DNA of 64,000 nucleotides from Fontibacter flavus (GTDB lineage: Bacteria > Bacteroidota > Bacteroidia > Cytophagales > Cyclobacteriaceae). Below, piece after piece: positions 20,601 to 30,200 of the stretch (position 1 is its first letter; the number at the start of each line of letters is the position of its first letter). The stretch spans positions 62,001 to 126,000 of the forward strand of contig NZ_JBHLWI010000006.1 of assembly GCF_042432905.1 (NCBI RefSeq), given 5' to 3'. Below the pieces are notes generated by a model. It made no database searches. It saw only the letters and a list, made by a program, of their open reading frames with translations, and was not told the origin of the DNA. A program made the translations under genes and the position numbers.

Positions 20601-20772
20601 ACAATACTTCTGCATTGGCTCCTGTATACTTAGCCGTAACAGTTACCGCTGGCGGTACGATTTCAGGAAACTGCGTGATCGGTAATGTGGTCAAAGCCAA
20701 TAAACCAAGCAGCGTGATGAAAACAGAAATTACAGTAGAAAGTATCGGCCTTCTAATAAATATTTCAAACAT
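17617..20772 (-). CDS. RND efflux pump, inner membrane permease (HAE1/AcrB family)
   Basis: A 1051-residue proton-driven efflux transporter, the usual length for AcrB-like pumps. It starts with MFEIFIRRPILSTVISVFI (first membrane helix) and has two large periplasmic loops and twelve predicted helices. Helix 4 reads VVDNAIVVVEAV (Asp409-Asn410), where AcrB has two adjacent aspartates. The helix 10 lysine is present in LLGKNAILIIEIA. The C-terminal tail is Lys-rich. It sits between the adaptor (26 bases upstream) and the channel (4-base overlap). HAE1 pumps export hydrophobic drugs; the actual substrate is not readable here. Confidence 0.96.
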   Translation of the reverse strand: MFEIFIRRPILSTVISVFITLLGLLALTTLPITQFPEIVPPAVTVTAKYTGANAEVLSKAVATPLERAINGVPGMEYMTSVNTNDGITLINIVFKVGTDPDQAAVNVQNRVATVLDELPEEVIRAGVQTEKEVNSMLLYLNLITSDTTQDEKFVYNFADINILPELKRIDGVGFAQIMGFKDYAMRVWLKPDRLVSYNLTPQDVTEAIRAQNVEAAPGKSGISSDRDPQALQYVLKYTGKFNEESQYENITLKALPDGSLLKLKDVADIEFDSQEYSMVSMTDGKPSASIMIKQRPGSNAREVIQNIKDKMDELEVSSFPPGMEYNVSYDVSRFLDASIFEVVKTLIEAFLLVSIVVFIFLQDFRSTLIPAIAVPVSLIGTFFFMQLFGFSINLLTLFALVLAIGIVVDNAIVVVEAVHVKMHKDRMNATDATIAAMKEIGGAIVAITLVMSAVFVPVSFLSGPVGIFYRQFSLTLAIAIVISGINALTLSPALCSLLLKPADVEHNPKKGLLQKFFFGFNKRYDALSDKYVGILNIIANRRTVTFGALILFSVLTYGGLAVLPTGFIPNDDQGMIYVNVTTPPGATVERTRDVMDQVQASLLPLEEVETVSTLAGYSLMTETAGASYGMGMVNLVGWGERDRNVNELIRDYQERTAHIRGADIQFFSPPPVPGFGNASGFELRMQDRSGGGLDVMAQVTEDFINELNSRPELSGVVTNFEPNFPQYILNVDHDKAAKLGVSVNEAMETLQSYIGSYYSSNFIRFGQMYKVMIQASPEFRTTPESLLGMYTKNDRGEMVPYSNFVSLERVYGPEQLTRYNMFTSALITGDAAEGYSSGDAIKAVEETAEKMLPRGFDIDWSGITREQIASGNQAVYIFALCLVFVYLLLSAQYESYFLPLPVILSLPAGIFGSFLFLKLTGLENNIYAQVSLVMLIGLLGKNAILIIEIAIQNRQKGYSILQSAINGGVERLRPILMTSFAFISGLIPLTIASGAGAIGNRTIGTAAAGGMLIGTIVGVFLIPGLYVVFETMSEKFKKKEPKKHKTAALPQ

Positions 20773-20798
20773 AACCTATTGCTTAAAAATTGAAATAT

Positions 20799-22001
20799 TT
20801 AATTAGATGTACTTAATGTATCGTAAGCCTCCAGTTCGGTGACGGGAGAAGGCTCTATTTCCATTCCATCACTTACTTGCTGAATCCCCTCAAAGATGAT
20901 TCTATCGCCTTCCTGAAAACCATCGGATATGTAATAGACCCCAAATCTCTGCATAGGTCTGAAACTTCTTACGACAACCTTATTATCTTTACCAATCATG
21001 TAGACATAATTGTAATCCTGAATTTCAAAAGTTGATTTTTGAGGAATCAGGTAAATATCTTCCAACATGTTGGTCATTTGGACTTTACCGCTGGCCCCAT
21101 GTTTTAGTAGCTGGTCTGGATTTGGGAACCTTACCCTAAAAGCAATCGAACCTGTGCCTCTTTCGAAGTCTGCTTCCATTGTTTCTAGCTTACCTTTTAA
21201 CGGATATTCCATTCCATCTGAAAGAATCAAGGTGATATCATCTTCAAACTCCTCTTTCAATCCTACAGAATCTTCTTCCATTTTCTCCCTCATGTATTGC
21301 AAATATTCATTTTCGGTCACTTTATAGTAAGCGAAAACCTCAGAAATATCTGTAATATTGGTCAATAGGTCTCCTGCCGTCACCAAACTACCTGTTTTAT
21401 ATGGAATCCTATCCACAATACCGTCGAATGGAGCTTTGATAGTAGTGTAAGAAAGCCCTGTTTTGGCATTTTTAAGAATGGATTCTGCTTCTAGAATAAT
21501 AGACTCTGCAACAGCCCTTTTTGATTTTGCCAATTCAAGTTCTGAAGACGAAATAATGTTTTTGTCGACCAATACCTGAAGTCTTTCCACTTCAAGAGAA
21601 GCAGATTTCGCCTCTGCCCTGGCCTGCATCATTTTTGCATTCGCAGAGTTGACCATTTCATTAAACTCATTAGAAGTCAATTGGAAAAGGGTTTGCCCTT
21701 TTTTGACAAATTGACCTTCATCTACATAAATACGGTCAACAAATCCTTCAACCTTTGCCCTGACTTCAACAAATTGAACAGCCTGAATGTCACAAACATA
21801 AGTTTTGGGCACCTCAATATCCCTTGATTTCAATTCCAGTACAGGAATATTCACCAATTTTTCTTTGTTTGCGTTTTTGCCATTACCTGAGCTGCAGGAA
21901 GACATGATGATGCCGGCAAGTATTGCCAGAACCAATAGATACTTTGGGCTGAATTCATAATTCAACTGCCCAAAAGTTCTCTTAGAAACTTCTGATTTCA
22001 T
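20799..22001 (-). CDS. RND efflux periplasmic adaptor (AcrA/MFP family)
   Basis: A 400-residue membrane-fusion protein linking the pump to the outer membrane channel. The N-terminus holds a hydrophobic segment ending in a lipobox (IIMSSC, Cys36), so a lipid anchor is likely. Next come the lipoyl/barrel-sandwich half motif (VRAKVEGFVDRIYVDEGQFV), an alpha-hairpin (about 110-175) and the returning half motif TTIKAPFDGIVDR, then the beta-barrel region. The 20 residues before the hydrophobic stretch are longer than usual, so a later start is possible. It is the first gene of the pump operon, with a palindromic operator candidate 24 bases ahead. Confidence 0.94.
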   Translation of the reverse strand: MKSEVSKRTFGQLNYEFSPKYLLVLAILAGIIMSSCSSGNGKNANKEKLVNIPVLELKSRDIEVPKTYVCDIQAVQFVEVRAKVEGFVDRIYVDEGQFVKKGQTLFQLTSNEFNEMVNSANAKMMQARAEAKSASLEVERLQVLVDKNIISSSELELAKSKRAVAESIILEAESILKNAKTGLSYTTIKAPFDGIVDRIPYKTGSLVTAGDLLTNITDISEVFAYYKVTENEYLQYMREKMEEDSVGLKEEFEDDITLILSDGMEYPLKGKLETMEADFERGTGSIAFRVRFPNPDQLLKHGASGKVQMTNMLEDIYLIPQKSTFEIQDYNYVYMIGKDNKVVVRSFRPMQRFGVYYISDGFQEGDRIIFEGIQQVSDGMEIEPSPVTELEAYDTLSTSN

Positions 22002-22024
22002 TTTTTTTTAAGATGATAATGAGT

Positions 22025-22042
22025 TAATCTTACCTAAGATTA
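22025..22042 (-). promoter_or_regulatory. palindromic operator candidate of the RND efflux operon
   Basis: Perfect 8-base inverted repeat TAATCTTA-GG-TAAGATTA on the minus strand, ending 24 bases before the adaptor start. The two-base spacer is too short for a hairpin loop, which favours a dimeric repressor site. No regulator gene is adjacent, so the binding protein is unknown. Confidence 0.45.
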
Positions 22043-22107
22043 TCTGGGTATTTTGTCAATTGGAAAGAAGAGAAGTGAGTTTTTTAGGACTTCAAAAACA
22101 ATAAAAA

Positions 22108-22476
22108 TCAAGGTGCATTGGCACAGACCGTATGCTGTATGATCAATTGAATAAATTGAAATATTGGTTTTTCATCAAAAGTTGGTCGAATAACAGTAAC
22201 GACCTGAAATGGAAGAATAGATTGAATCTGATCAAATATTTTGACAACTTCTATTCTTTTAACTTTGGATACTTTGGATCCACTCGGCCTTGATATCGAA
22301 GTTGGGAAATCAACATAGTCAAATTCAGCTTCATCTACTTCAAATCCTCCGAAATACTCGATTTGCTCAACCTCTTCAAAACCGTCAAAAACGGCCAAAA
22401 CTACAAAAAACAAAGCCATCACACAGGCCATAAGCCTGATGAACACCTTAAATTGCCGTTGTAGTTTTTGAATCAT
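22108..22476 (-). CDS. small membrane-anchored protein, unknown
   Basis: A 122-residue frame with a basic N-terminus, one hydrophobic helix (about residues 12-30, LMACVMALFFVVLAV) and then a strongly acidic stretch (EEVEQIEYFGGFEVDEAEFDYVDF). The rest is mixed and probably periplasmic. It lies 107 bases before the efflux adaptor on the same strand and could belong to the pump operon. A perfect TAATTTTG -7 box ends only 5 bases before the ATG, so the true start may be the internal Met at 22431. Not recognised; the coding call itself is moderate. Confidence 0.45.
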   Translation of the reverse strand: MIQKLQRQFKVFIRLMACVMALFFVVLAVFDGFEEVEQIEYFGGFEVDEAEFDYVDFPTSISRPSGSKVSKVKRIEVVKIFDQIQSILPFQVVTVIRPTFDEKPIFQFIQLIIQHTVCANAP

Positions 22477-22807
22477 GCTGCAAAATTAATCAAAATATTA
22501 TCTGTGCAACTACTTTTTATATGAGCTGCCAACAATAATGTTTAAACTTATGTTTCATTTTGATAAAGAATTATTGGGCAAATAAGTTCTAAGAAAGGTA
22601 GAAATCATATCTCTAAGCGTTTTTTCTACATTTTTTTTTGTAAAAATGACTTGTTGCCGCAAAGTAGAAAAATCAAAAACGCAGAGATTAATAGCTCTAA
22701 TCCACGCATAAATTGCGAAGAATAAAAATCTCCAATAAAAAATTGTGCTGGCTCCACTAGAGACAATAAGAAAGTGATGATAACTCTTGGCGAAGCTATA
22801 AATCAAC

Positions 22808-22838
22808 TTGGAACACTTTTGAACATAATGTAAGTTTG
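22808..22838 (+). promoter_or_regulatory. promoter of the fructan regulator gene
   Basis: TAAGTTTG at 22831-22838 matches the TAnnTTTG -7 box exactly, with TTG at 22808-22810 and a 20-base spacer. It points at the hybrid regulator gene starting at 22888. Confidence 0.55.
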
Positions 22839-22887
22839 AATCGATAGTCAATAGCACTATCTTTAAGAATAAATCAGGTGCACTCCT

Positions 22888-25638
22888 ATGAAACATGTAT
22901 TCGAGATCGTTATAAAATTGAACTATAGCTTCTTTGTAGCATTTGCTCTCATCTTAGGAACATCTTGTAAGCCTGATAAAGAAAAAATATTTGTAGTAGG
23001 CTTTTCTCAATGCATATCCACGGATGCATGGCGTCAAGCTATGCACGAGGAGATGTTAAGGGAATTGTCATTTTACCCTAACATAGAGTTGATAATCAAA
23101 GACGCCGCAGGTAATAATGAGCTCCAGATTGCACAAATAAAAGAATTTCAAGAATTAGGCATCGATTTATTGATTGTGTCACCCAATGAATCTGACCCAA
23201 TCACACCGATTGTTTCCGAAGTATTTCAATCAGGAGTACCTGTAATTGTCGTCGACAGAAAAATCAATTCCAATCAATACACGGCTTATGTCGGTGGTAA
23301 CAATTTCGAAATTGGATATTCAGTTGGCCAATACATCAAAAATTTAATCCCAGATAAGCTTGAAATTCTTGAAATCTGGGGATTAAAGGGGAGTTCCCCT
23401 GCAAAAGACAGGCATCAAGGCTTGGTCAGTTCACTGGGAGGAGAAGAGAGCATCAAGTACCGTATAGATGGGGAATGGGAAAGAAAGGTCGCCAAAGATA
23501 AGTTAAGAGTTTTTCTAAAGGAAAATCCTAATGCCTCCTTTAATTTAATTTTTGGGCATAATGATGTCATGGCCATATCTGCTAGTGAAGTCTGCAAAGA
23601 ATTGGGGTATGAACACATCAAAGTCATTGGAGTAGATGCGTTACCAGGCCCATTAGCTGGCATACAGGCAGTCAGTGACGGGGTCTTGCATACCACCTTT
23701 TTTTACCCAACTGGAGGAGAGAAAGCAATTGAATTAGCTTGGAAAATCCTTTCAAAGGATAGTTTCGAAAAAGAAAATATACTCCAAACAGCTGCTGTTG
23801 ATTCATCAAACGTCCGAATCATGAAACAGCAAACGGACAGAATCATCAATCAACAAACAAATATCGTCCGACAACAAGATATGATTCGTTCGCAAATTGA
23901 CATTTATCAAAGTCAAAAGGGTTTATTAATTGTATTTGCAGTAACCCTATTTATTGCGCTGATTTCTTTGGCTTATGTATTCAAATCTTTGAAAGACAAA
24001 CAAGAAATAAACAGGGAGTTGGAAGCCAAAAACTCAGAAATTTTGAAGCAACAGCAACAACTATTGGACTACTCTAAAAAAGCAGAAGAAGCTACTACTC
24101 AAAAACTAGAATTCTTCACAAACGTTTCCCATGAGTTTAGAACTCCCTTGACATTAATACTAGCGCCTTTGGAAGAAATGTTGAATAGTCCCAATGTATC
24201 ACTATTCAAGAAAGACTTGATACTGATTAGAAAAAATGCGCACCGATTGCTCCGCTTAGTCAATCAGATTATGGATTTCCGTAAGCTTGATAATGGAAAA
24301 ATGAAAATCCAGGTAACAGAACAGGAAATTGTTCCATTTATAGAGGAGATTATGTCTGTTTTTGAAAAAAAAGCGGATTCAATGAAAGTAAGGCTCAAAT
24401 TATTTTGTGAAGAACCAAAACTCAAACTTTGGTTTGATCCAAGCGTAATGGATAAGGTTTTTTTTAATTTACTTTCTAACTCCTTCAAATTCGTCTCAGA
24501 AAAAGGATTTGTTTCCATTCGGGTATTTCAAGACATCCTCAAGTATGAAGTCGTAATCCAAGTTGAAGACAATGGAACAGGAATAGATCAAGAAGAAATA
24601 TCCTATGTTTTTGACCGATTTTACCAAGGGCGTACAGGGGTACGAAAGGTAGGCACTGGACTTGGTTTAGCATTGGCAAAAGAATTGGTTGAATTACAAT
24701 ATGGCCAAATCAATGTCAGAAGTAATTTAGGGGAAACTACCGTGTTTGAAATCAGGATGAAAATGGGACAGACACATTTTCAAGAAAGTGAGATTGCCAA
24801 GGATTTCACTCAAAACGCACACGCTGATTTTGATAATTTTACAACAGAAGAAGAGTTGCCAACACTTCAGGGAAATGAATATGCTAGTCAATCAGTCTTA
24901 ATCATAGAGGATGACGCGGAAATAAGAGATTATATTAAAAGGGGACTCGCTGCAAATTATCAAATTATGGAGGCTTCAGATACCTCTTCAGGATTTTCAA
25001 AAGCTTGTGATTTCATACCAGATTTAATTACATGCGATCTTATGTTAGGAAGTGGGAATGGATTTGACTTGATTTCACAACTAAAAGGCAACCCAATTAC
25101 AGCTTCAATTCCCATAATCATTCTCTCTGCCAAAAGCTCATCAGAAGAACAACTCAAAGGAATTAAGTTGGGTGTTGAAGATTATGTGGTGAAACCGTTC
25201 AACATGGCTATTCTGAAGGAAAAAATTAAAACCATCCTACAAAATCGAAATAAAATTGAACAGTTTTATCTTCATGGATTACCGGTAGCTGAACATAAAG
25301 CCGATAAGATCGACAAAAAGTTCATCATTGAATTTAAGTCAATAATTGAAAAAAACCTACATGACCCAGATTTTGGTGTGAATGCAATTTGCCGGGAATT
25401 AGGTTTATCAAGAGGGCAATTGTACAGAAAAGTCAAATCCGAACTAGGCTATTCTGTCAATGATTACATTACCAAAGTACGGCTGAAAAAATCGAAATAC
25501 TTATTAGGCGAAAGTGATAAAAGCATTGCTGACATTTCATTCTTGACTGGGTTTAAATCTGCCGCTTATTTTTCTACAGTCTTTAAAAATTCCCTTGGAA
25601 TCACGCCAAGTGAATTCAGAGACCAGCAATCAGGATAA
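22888..25638 (+). CDS. hybrid two-component system regulator (HTCS) with periplasmic sugar-binding sensor, likely fructose sensor of the PUL
   Basis: A 916-residue protein joining a complete two-component pathway. After an N-terminal export segment (with Cys27 in LILGTSC) there is a type I periplasmic-binding domain of the ribose/LacI kind (about 32-320; QIKEFQELGIDLLIVSP, VPVIVVDRK, IFGHNDVMA). Next come one membrane helix (about 348-370), HisKA with His415 in SHEFRTP, an HATPase, a receiver with Asp717 in TCDLMLG, and a C-terminal AraC helix-turn-helix pair. This architecture is that of the Bacteroides thetaiotaomicron fructan regulator BT1754, whose sensor binds fructose. Position at the head of a GH32/SusCD locus supports the same role. 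Transcribed from its own promoter. Confidence 0.93.
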   Translation: MKHVFEIVIKLNYSFFVAFALILGTSCKPDKEKIFVVGFSQCISTDAWRQAMHEEMLRELSFYPNIELIIKDAAGNNELQIAQIKEFQELGIDLLIVSPNESDPITPIVSEVFQSGVPVIVVDRKINSNQYTAYVGGNNFEIGYSVGQYIKNLIPDKLEILEIWGLKGSSPAKDRHQGLVSSLGGEESIKYRIDGEWERKVAKDKLRVFLKENPNASFNLIFGHNDVMAISASEVCKELGYEHIKVIGVDALPGPLAGIQAVSDGVLHTTFFYPTGGEKAIELAWKILSKDSFEKENILQTAAVDSSNVRIMKQQTDRIINQQTNIVRQQDMIRSQIDIYQSQKGLLIVFAVTLFIALISLAYVFKSLKDKQEINRELEAKNSEILKQQQQLLDYSKKAEEATTQKLEFFTNVSHEFRTPLTLILAPLEEMLNSPNVSLFKKDLILIRKNAHRLLRLVNQIMDFRKLDNGKMKIQVTEQEIVPFIEEIMSVFEKKADSMKVRLKLFCEEPKLKLWFDPSVMDKVFFNLLSNSFKFVSEKGFVSIRVFQDILKYEVVIQVEDNGTGIDQEEISYVFDRFYQGRTGVRKVGTGLGLALAKELVELQYGQINVRSNLGETTVFEIRMKMGQTHFQESEIAKDFTQNAHADFDNFTTEEELPTLQGNEYASQSVLIIEDDAEIRDYIKRGLAANYQIMEASDTSSGFSKACDFIPDLITCDLMLGSGNGFDLISQLKGNPITASIPIIILSAKSSSEEQLKGIKLGVEDYVVKPFNMAILKEKIKTILQNRNKIEQFYLHGLPVAEHKADKIDKKFIIEFKSIIEKNLHDPDFGVNAICRELGLSRGQLYRKVKSELGYSVNDYITKVRLKKSKYLLGESDKSIADISFLTGFKSAAYFSTVFKNSLGITPSEFRDQQSG

Positions 25639-25644
25639 AATGAA

Positions 25645-25767
25645 ACAAAATTGAAAACATAGAACAATTTTGAAAGTATACTTTTCAGTTTTTCTTCATT
25701 TAAATCGAGTGAACAGGGCTTAAAGTGCCTTTTTTTGATTTCAACATTTTTCAGACAAAATTGAAAA
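25645..25767 (+). promoter_or_regulatory. repeated operator candidate ahead of the PUL structural genes
   Basis: The 13-mer ACAAAATTGAAAA occurs twice exactly (25645-25657 and 25755-25767). An inverted core copy, CAATTTTG, lies at 25665-25672. All are between the regulator stop and the first transporter start, where an AraC-type regulator would bind. The AT-rich context means chance cannot be excluded. Confidence 0.4.
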
Positions 25768-25834
25768 TCTTAAAAACGCAATTAAAAACTTTTCCAAATG
25801 CCAAATAATACATTAGCGTCAACAATAGACCCTA

Positions 25835-27211
25835 ATGTACAAAAAACCAAAACATAATGCAGTCTTAGCCTCTTTTGTTGGATTTTTATTTGGATTTGAT
25901 ACAGTCGTTATATCAGGTTCAAATCTTCCTATCAAAGAACTATGGAACACATCCGAGTGGTTCCATGGATTTTTTATTATGAGCGTTGCGTTGTGGGGCA
26001 CACTGATAGGTTCAGCTTTTGGAAATATTCCTTGTGACCGGATTGGAAGAAAAAACACTCTCTTCTGGATAGCTGTAGTTTATTTTATCTCTGCGATAGG
26101 GACTGCTTTGGCTACTGATCCCTATTTTTTCTCAGCTTACAGGTTTCTAGGAGGCATTGCCATTGGGGCATCTACGGTGGCAGCTCCTACCTACATTTCC
26201 GAAATATCTCCTTATAAATGGAGGGGAAAGCTCGTCGGCTTATTTCAATTAAACATTGTAGTCGGGATACTTGCCGCATTTCTTTCCAATTATCTCTTGG
26301 TAGGTGTCGGTGGTGATCTTGACTGGAGACTGATGATGGGAGCAGAAGCCATTCCTGCCATACTATTTCTGATTTTAGTGGTTGACTTACCTGAAAGCCC
26401 AAGATGGTTGATTTCAAAAAGAATCAACGATAAAAAAGGAATTGAAATTATTCATCGGCTATTTGGCACAAATCAGCATGACACCGAAACGCTGATATCT
26501 CAGCTCGAAGACGAAAAAAAACAGGCTGGCAAAGGAACTTTTGATTTTAAAAAACTAAAAAAATCTTATTTTCTAGCTTTTTTAATTGCATTCTTCAATC
26601 AAGTCTGCGGAATCAATTTCATCCTTATTTATGGGCCAGAAATTTTGCAACTCTCAGGATTAGAAACTGCACAATCGTTGCTTCTTCCAGTATTCATAGG
26701 TTTGGCAAATCTGATATTCACAATTGTTAGCCTCAAATTCATTGATCGAGTTGGCCGTAGAAAGCTGATGATTTTTGGTTCAATAGGATACCTTATAAGC
26801 CTATCTTTATTAGTATTGAGCTCTACCGGTACAACTATTTCTATTATTGGCTACGGAGGATTTATCCTTTTTATAGTCTCCCATGCCATCGGCCAAGGTT
26901 CTGTTATATGGGTTTTCATCGCTGAAATTTTCCCGAACATGCAGCGAGCAAAAGGACAGTCATTCGGATCTTTTGTGCATTGGACCTTAGCTGCACTAAT
27001 AACATTTTTGGGGACGGTCATTATTGGTTCATTTGAACTGGTATATATTTTCTCATGCTTTCTAGTCTTTGCTATTCTTCAGCTCTTTTTTGTCTTATTT
27101 CTTATGCCTGAGACCACTAAACTTACACTGGAAGAACTCCAAATAAAAATACACACAAAAATCTCTCAACCTATCCAAACCCCATCTGCCAGAGTTTTCC
27201 CGGCAGATTAA
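25835..27211 (+). CDS. MFS sugar porter (SP family), probable fructose/sucrose importer 1
   Basis: A 458-residue inner membrane proton-sugar symporter with about twelve helices. Signatures are FLFGFDTVVISG in helix 1, DRIGRKN after helix 2, PESPRWLISK between the two halves, DRVGRRK after helix 8 and PETTKLTLEEL at the end. It is clearly paralogous to the second porter at 33929. It lies between the fructose-sensing regulator and susC and probably carries released fructose, or sucrose, into the cytoplasm. Only 35 bases separate it from susC, so they share a transcript. Confidence 0.92.
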   Translation: MYKKPKHNAVLASFVGFLFGFDTVVISGSNLPIKELWNTSEWFHGFFIMSVALWGTLIGSAFGNIPCDRIGRKNTLFWIAVVYFISAIGTALATDPYFFSAYRFLGGIAIGASTVAAPTYISEISPYKWRGKLVGLFQLNIVVGILAAFLSNYLLVGVGGDLDWRLMMGAEAIPAILFLILVVDLPESPRWLISKRINDKKGIEIIHRLFGTNQHDTETLISQLEDEKKQAGKGTFDFKKLKKSYFLAFLIAFFNQVCGINFILIYGPEILQLSGLETAQSLLLPVFIGLANLIFTIVSLKFIDRVGRRKLMIFGSIGYLISLSLLVLSSTGTTISIIGYGGFILFIVSHAIGQGSVIWVFIAEIFPNMQRAKGQSFGSFVHWTLAALITFLGTVIIGSFELVYIFSCFLVFAILQLFFVLFLMPETTKLTLEELQIKIHTKISQPIQTPSARVFPAD

Positions 27212-27246
27212 TACAAACAATCACAAATTACTTAAACCCATAATTT

Positions 27247-30200
27247 ATGAAAAAACAAATTTTACTCACTTCATTCTTTTTCTGCTTGGCATTACAGCTC
27301 ATGGCTCAGAGTGTCAATGTCACAGGAAGAGTTATAGACAAAGCATTTGGTGAAGGAATACCAGGTGTAACCGTCTCAGTAAAAGGAACAACTAAGGGTA
27401 TCGTTACAGATATTGATGGAAGATACAGTCTTAATGTATTAACGACAGATGAGTTAGTCTTTTCCTTCGTTGGATACACCACTGTCAACATCGTAGTAGG
27501 TAATCGATCAATTATTGATGTCACGTTGGAAGAAAACATTGCAGACTTAGAAGCGGTAATGGTAGTTGGGTATACAAGTCAGCGAAAAGCTGAAGTCACA
27601 GGTTCAATTGTATCAGTAGACTTAACGCCCATTAAAGGCCAAAGTATGAGTTCCGGCAACCCCATGCAAGCGCTTCAGGGTCGTGTACCCGGACTATTCA
27701 TAGAAAAGTCAGGTGACCCTTCAGGAGCGAGTGCCAGAGTGCTTATCCGTGGCGTATCCACATTAGGAAACAATGATCCTTTGTATGTTATAGATGGTGT
27801 ACCCACCAAAAGACAAGAGGTATTTGCAAGTCTCAATCCAGAGGCCATTGAATCCATTCAGGTATTGAAAGATGCCTCTGCAGCATCCATCTACGGTTCA
27901 CGAGCCGCTAATGGGGTAATTCTCGTGACTACCAAAAATCGGGCAAAAGGAGGAGAATCCTTACAGGTAGCCATCAACTCAAATTTTTCCATGCTATCAG
28001 AAAAACCACAAAGGTATAAAATGCTAAATGCGCAGCAGCGCGGAGAAGTCCTTTGGAGAGCCATGGTAAATGACGGTGCAGACCCCAACTCGGGATATGG
28101 TGAAATCTATAATTTTGATTGGAACGGCGACTTTAACAATCCCCGATTAAACAGTGTAACACTGCAGCCATTTGTCGGCGGAAATCAAAATGTACCCGTA
28201 GGTGACACAGATTGGCAAAATGAAATGTATGAAACAGGCTTCGTTTTCAATAATGAAGTATCTGTCTCAACTTTTTCAGAAAAGTCCACTTTAATGATCA
28301 ATTTGGGCCACTTAAAAAATACTGGGATTTTAAAACATACGGGCTTTGAAAGATATAGCGGTAGAATAAATGCAAATACCTTTCTTTTCAACAATAAAGT
28401 TCGATTTGGGGTCAACACACAGTTTACAAATTCTAATGAAACTCCAACCGCAAGAGATGTAGGAAGTGCACCAACACCCGGATTAGCAATAACCCTTGCG
28501 CCTTCCATCCCTGTAAGAGATAAAAATGGGGACTTTGCGGGACCATTAGGTGCAGGTTATTCAGATAGAAATAACCCCCTATTAATGCAATACATCAATA
28601 GATGGGACAACATACGTAAAAATAACTTTTATGGAAATGTTTTCGCGGAATGGTACATCTTGGAAAACCTGACCTTCAAAACAAGTGCTGGTGTAGATTA
28701 CAATACATTCTTTAGACGAGATATTGAACCAACCGTCAGAAATGGTTTTATCACCAGATCTAACAACAGGTTAATTCATGACACTAATGAGTTTTCAAGT
28801 TTGGTCTTCTCTAATACCTTAAACTACAGTTTGGAAAAGAATAATTACAGACTAAACTTTTTGGCTGGAGTCGAGGCTATCAGAGATGATTTTTCAACTA
28901 TGTTATCGATTGCCGATGGTTTTGCTGTCGAAACAAATAGTTATTTTGTCTTGGATGCTGCTACAGGCGCCAGAACAAATGCTGGAAGAACTTCAGGCAA
29001 CCGGTTGCTTTCTCAGTTTGCAAAAGTAGATTATGTGCTTTCTGACAAGTATTTGGCGTCATTTACAGTAAGGAGAGATGGTTCCTCAAGGTTTGGAAGA
29101 AACAATAGGTATGGTGTATTCCCGGCGGCAACTGTAGGTTGGAGACTTAGTGAAGAAGATTTCATCAAGAAAATCAAGCAAGTTTCTGATTTGAAATTTA
29201 GAGCAGGATATGGATTGGTTGGAAATCAGGAAATAGGGGATCTTGCAAGATTTGGCTTGTATGAATCAAGATATGGAGCAAACCAATCTCAATTTGTAGG
29301 TGGCTTTTTTGAGTTTTATTATAATGTAGGTACTGCATACGATATTGCGGGAAATGGAACTGGTACCCTTCCTTCTGGTTTTGTATCCATTCAAGCTGAA
29401 AACCCAAATCTAAAGTGGGAAACAACTCGGGAATTAAATCTAGGCTTAGACTTCAGTTTTTTTGACTATGTGATCACTGGTTCCTTTGACTATTACAAAA
29501 GAAACACCTCTGATATTTTGACCACTCCTCCAATAGCCTCGGTAATTGGAGAAGGACAGCAACGTGTTCTAAACGGTGCATCAACCGCCGCACAAGGATG
29601 GGAACTTATCCTAAGTTATAACAAAAAGTTTAACAATGGATTGGGCATGACTGTGACTACCAACTTTGGTGCATTCAAAGATAAAATCACTGATTTACCA
29701 GAAGAAGTCAGAGCGGCATTTCCAGGGACTGCTGAAAATTCAATCATAGGGCAATCACAATTCTCCATTTTTGGATATCGAACTAATGGCCTGTTCCAAA
29801 GTGCTGAAGACGTTGCCAACAGTCCAACCCAGGTAGGCGCAAGGCCAGGAGGGATAAAGTTTGTTGATATCAACAATGATGGAATCATAGATGCGGATGA
29901 TAGAGACTTCATTGGCAACACTCTTCCATCGCTTGAATTAGGTTTAGGAATCAATTTGACCTACAAAAACTTTGACCTCGCCTTATTCGGATCAGGTGTT
30001 ACTGGTCGTATTGGGTTAGATCCATACATTTTCTGGAATAACTTTGCCTCAGGTCGAGAAAACTCCGGATTAGGAGTATTGAACGCATGGACACCTCAAA
30101 ATAACAATACAGAGATCCCTGCCTTATCGCTCGCTTTTAATGACACGCAGACATCTGATTACTTGTTTAGAAATAATTCTTACTTCAAACTCAGAAACCT

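Noticed and set aside
22555..22896. 113-codon minus-strand frame before the fructan regulator
   Set aside because: It overlaps the regulator's start and covers the regulator's own consensus promoter; the composition (Phe, Tyr, Ser rich from T runs) is what AT-rich noncoding DNA gives.
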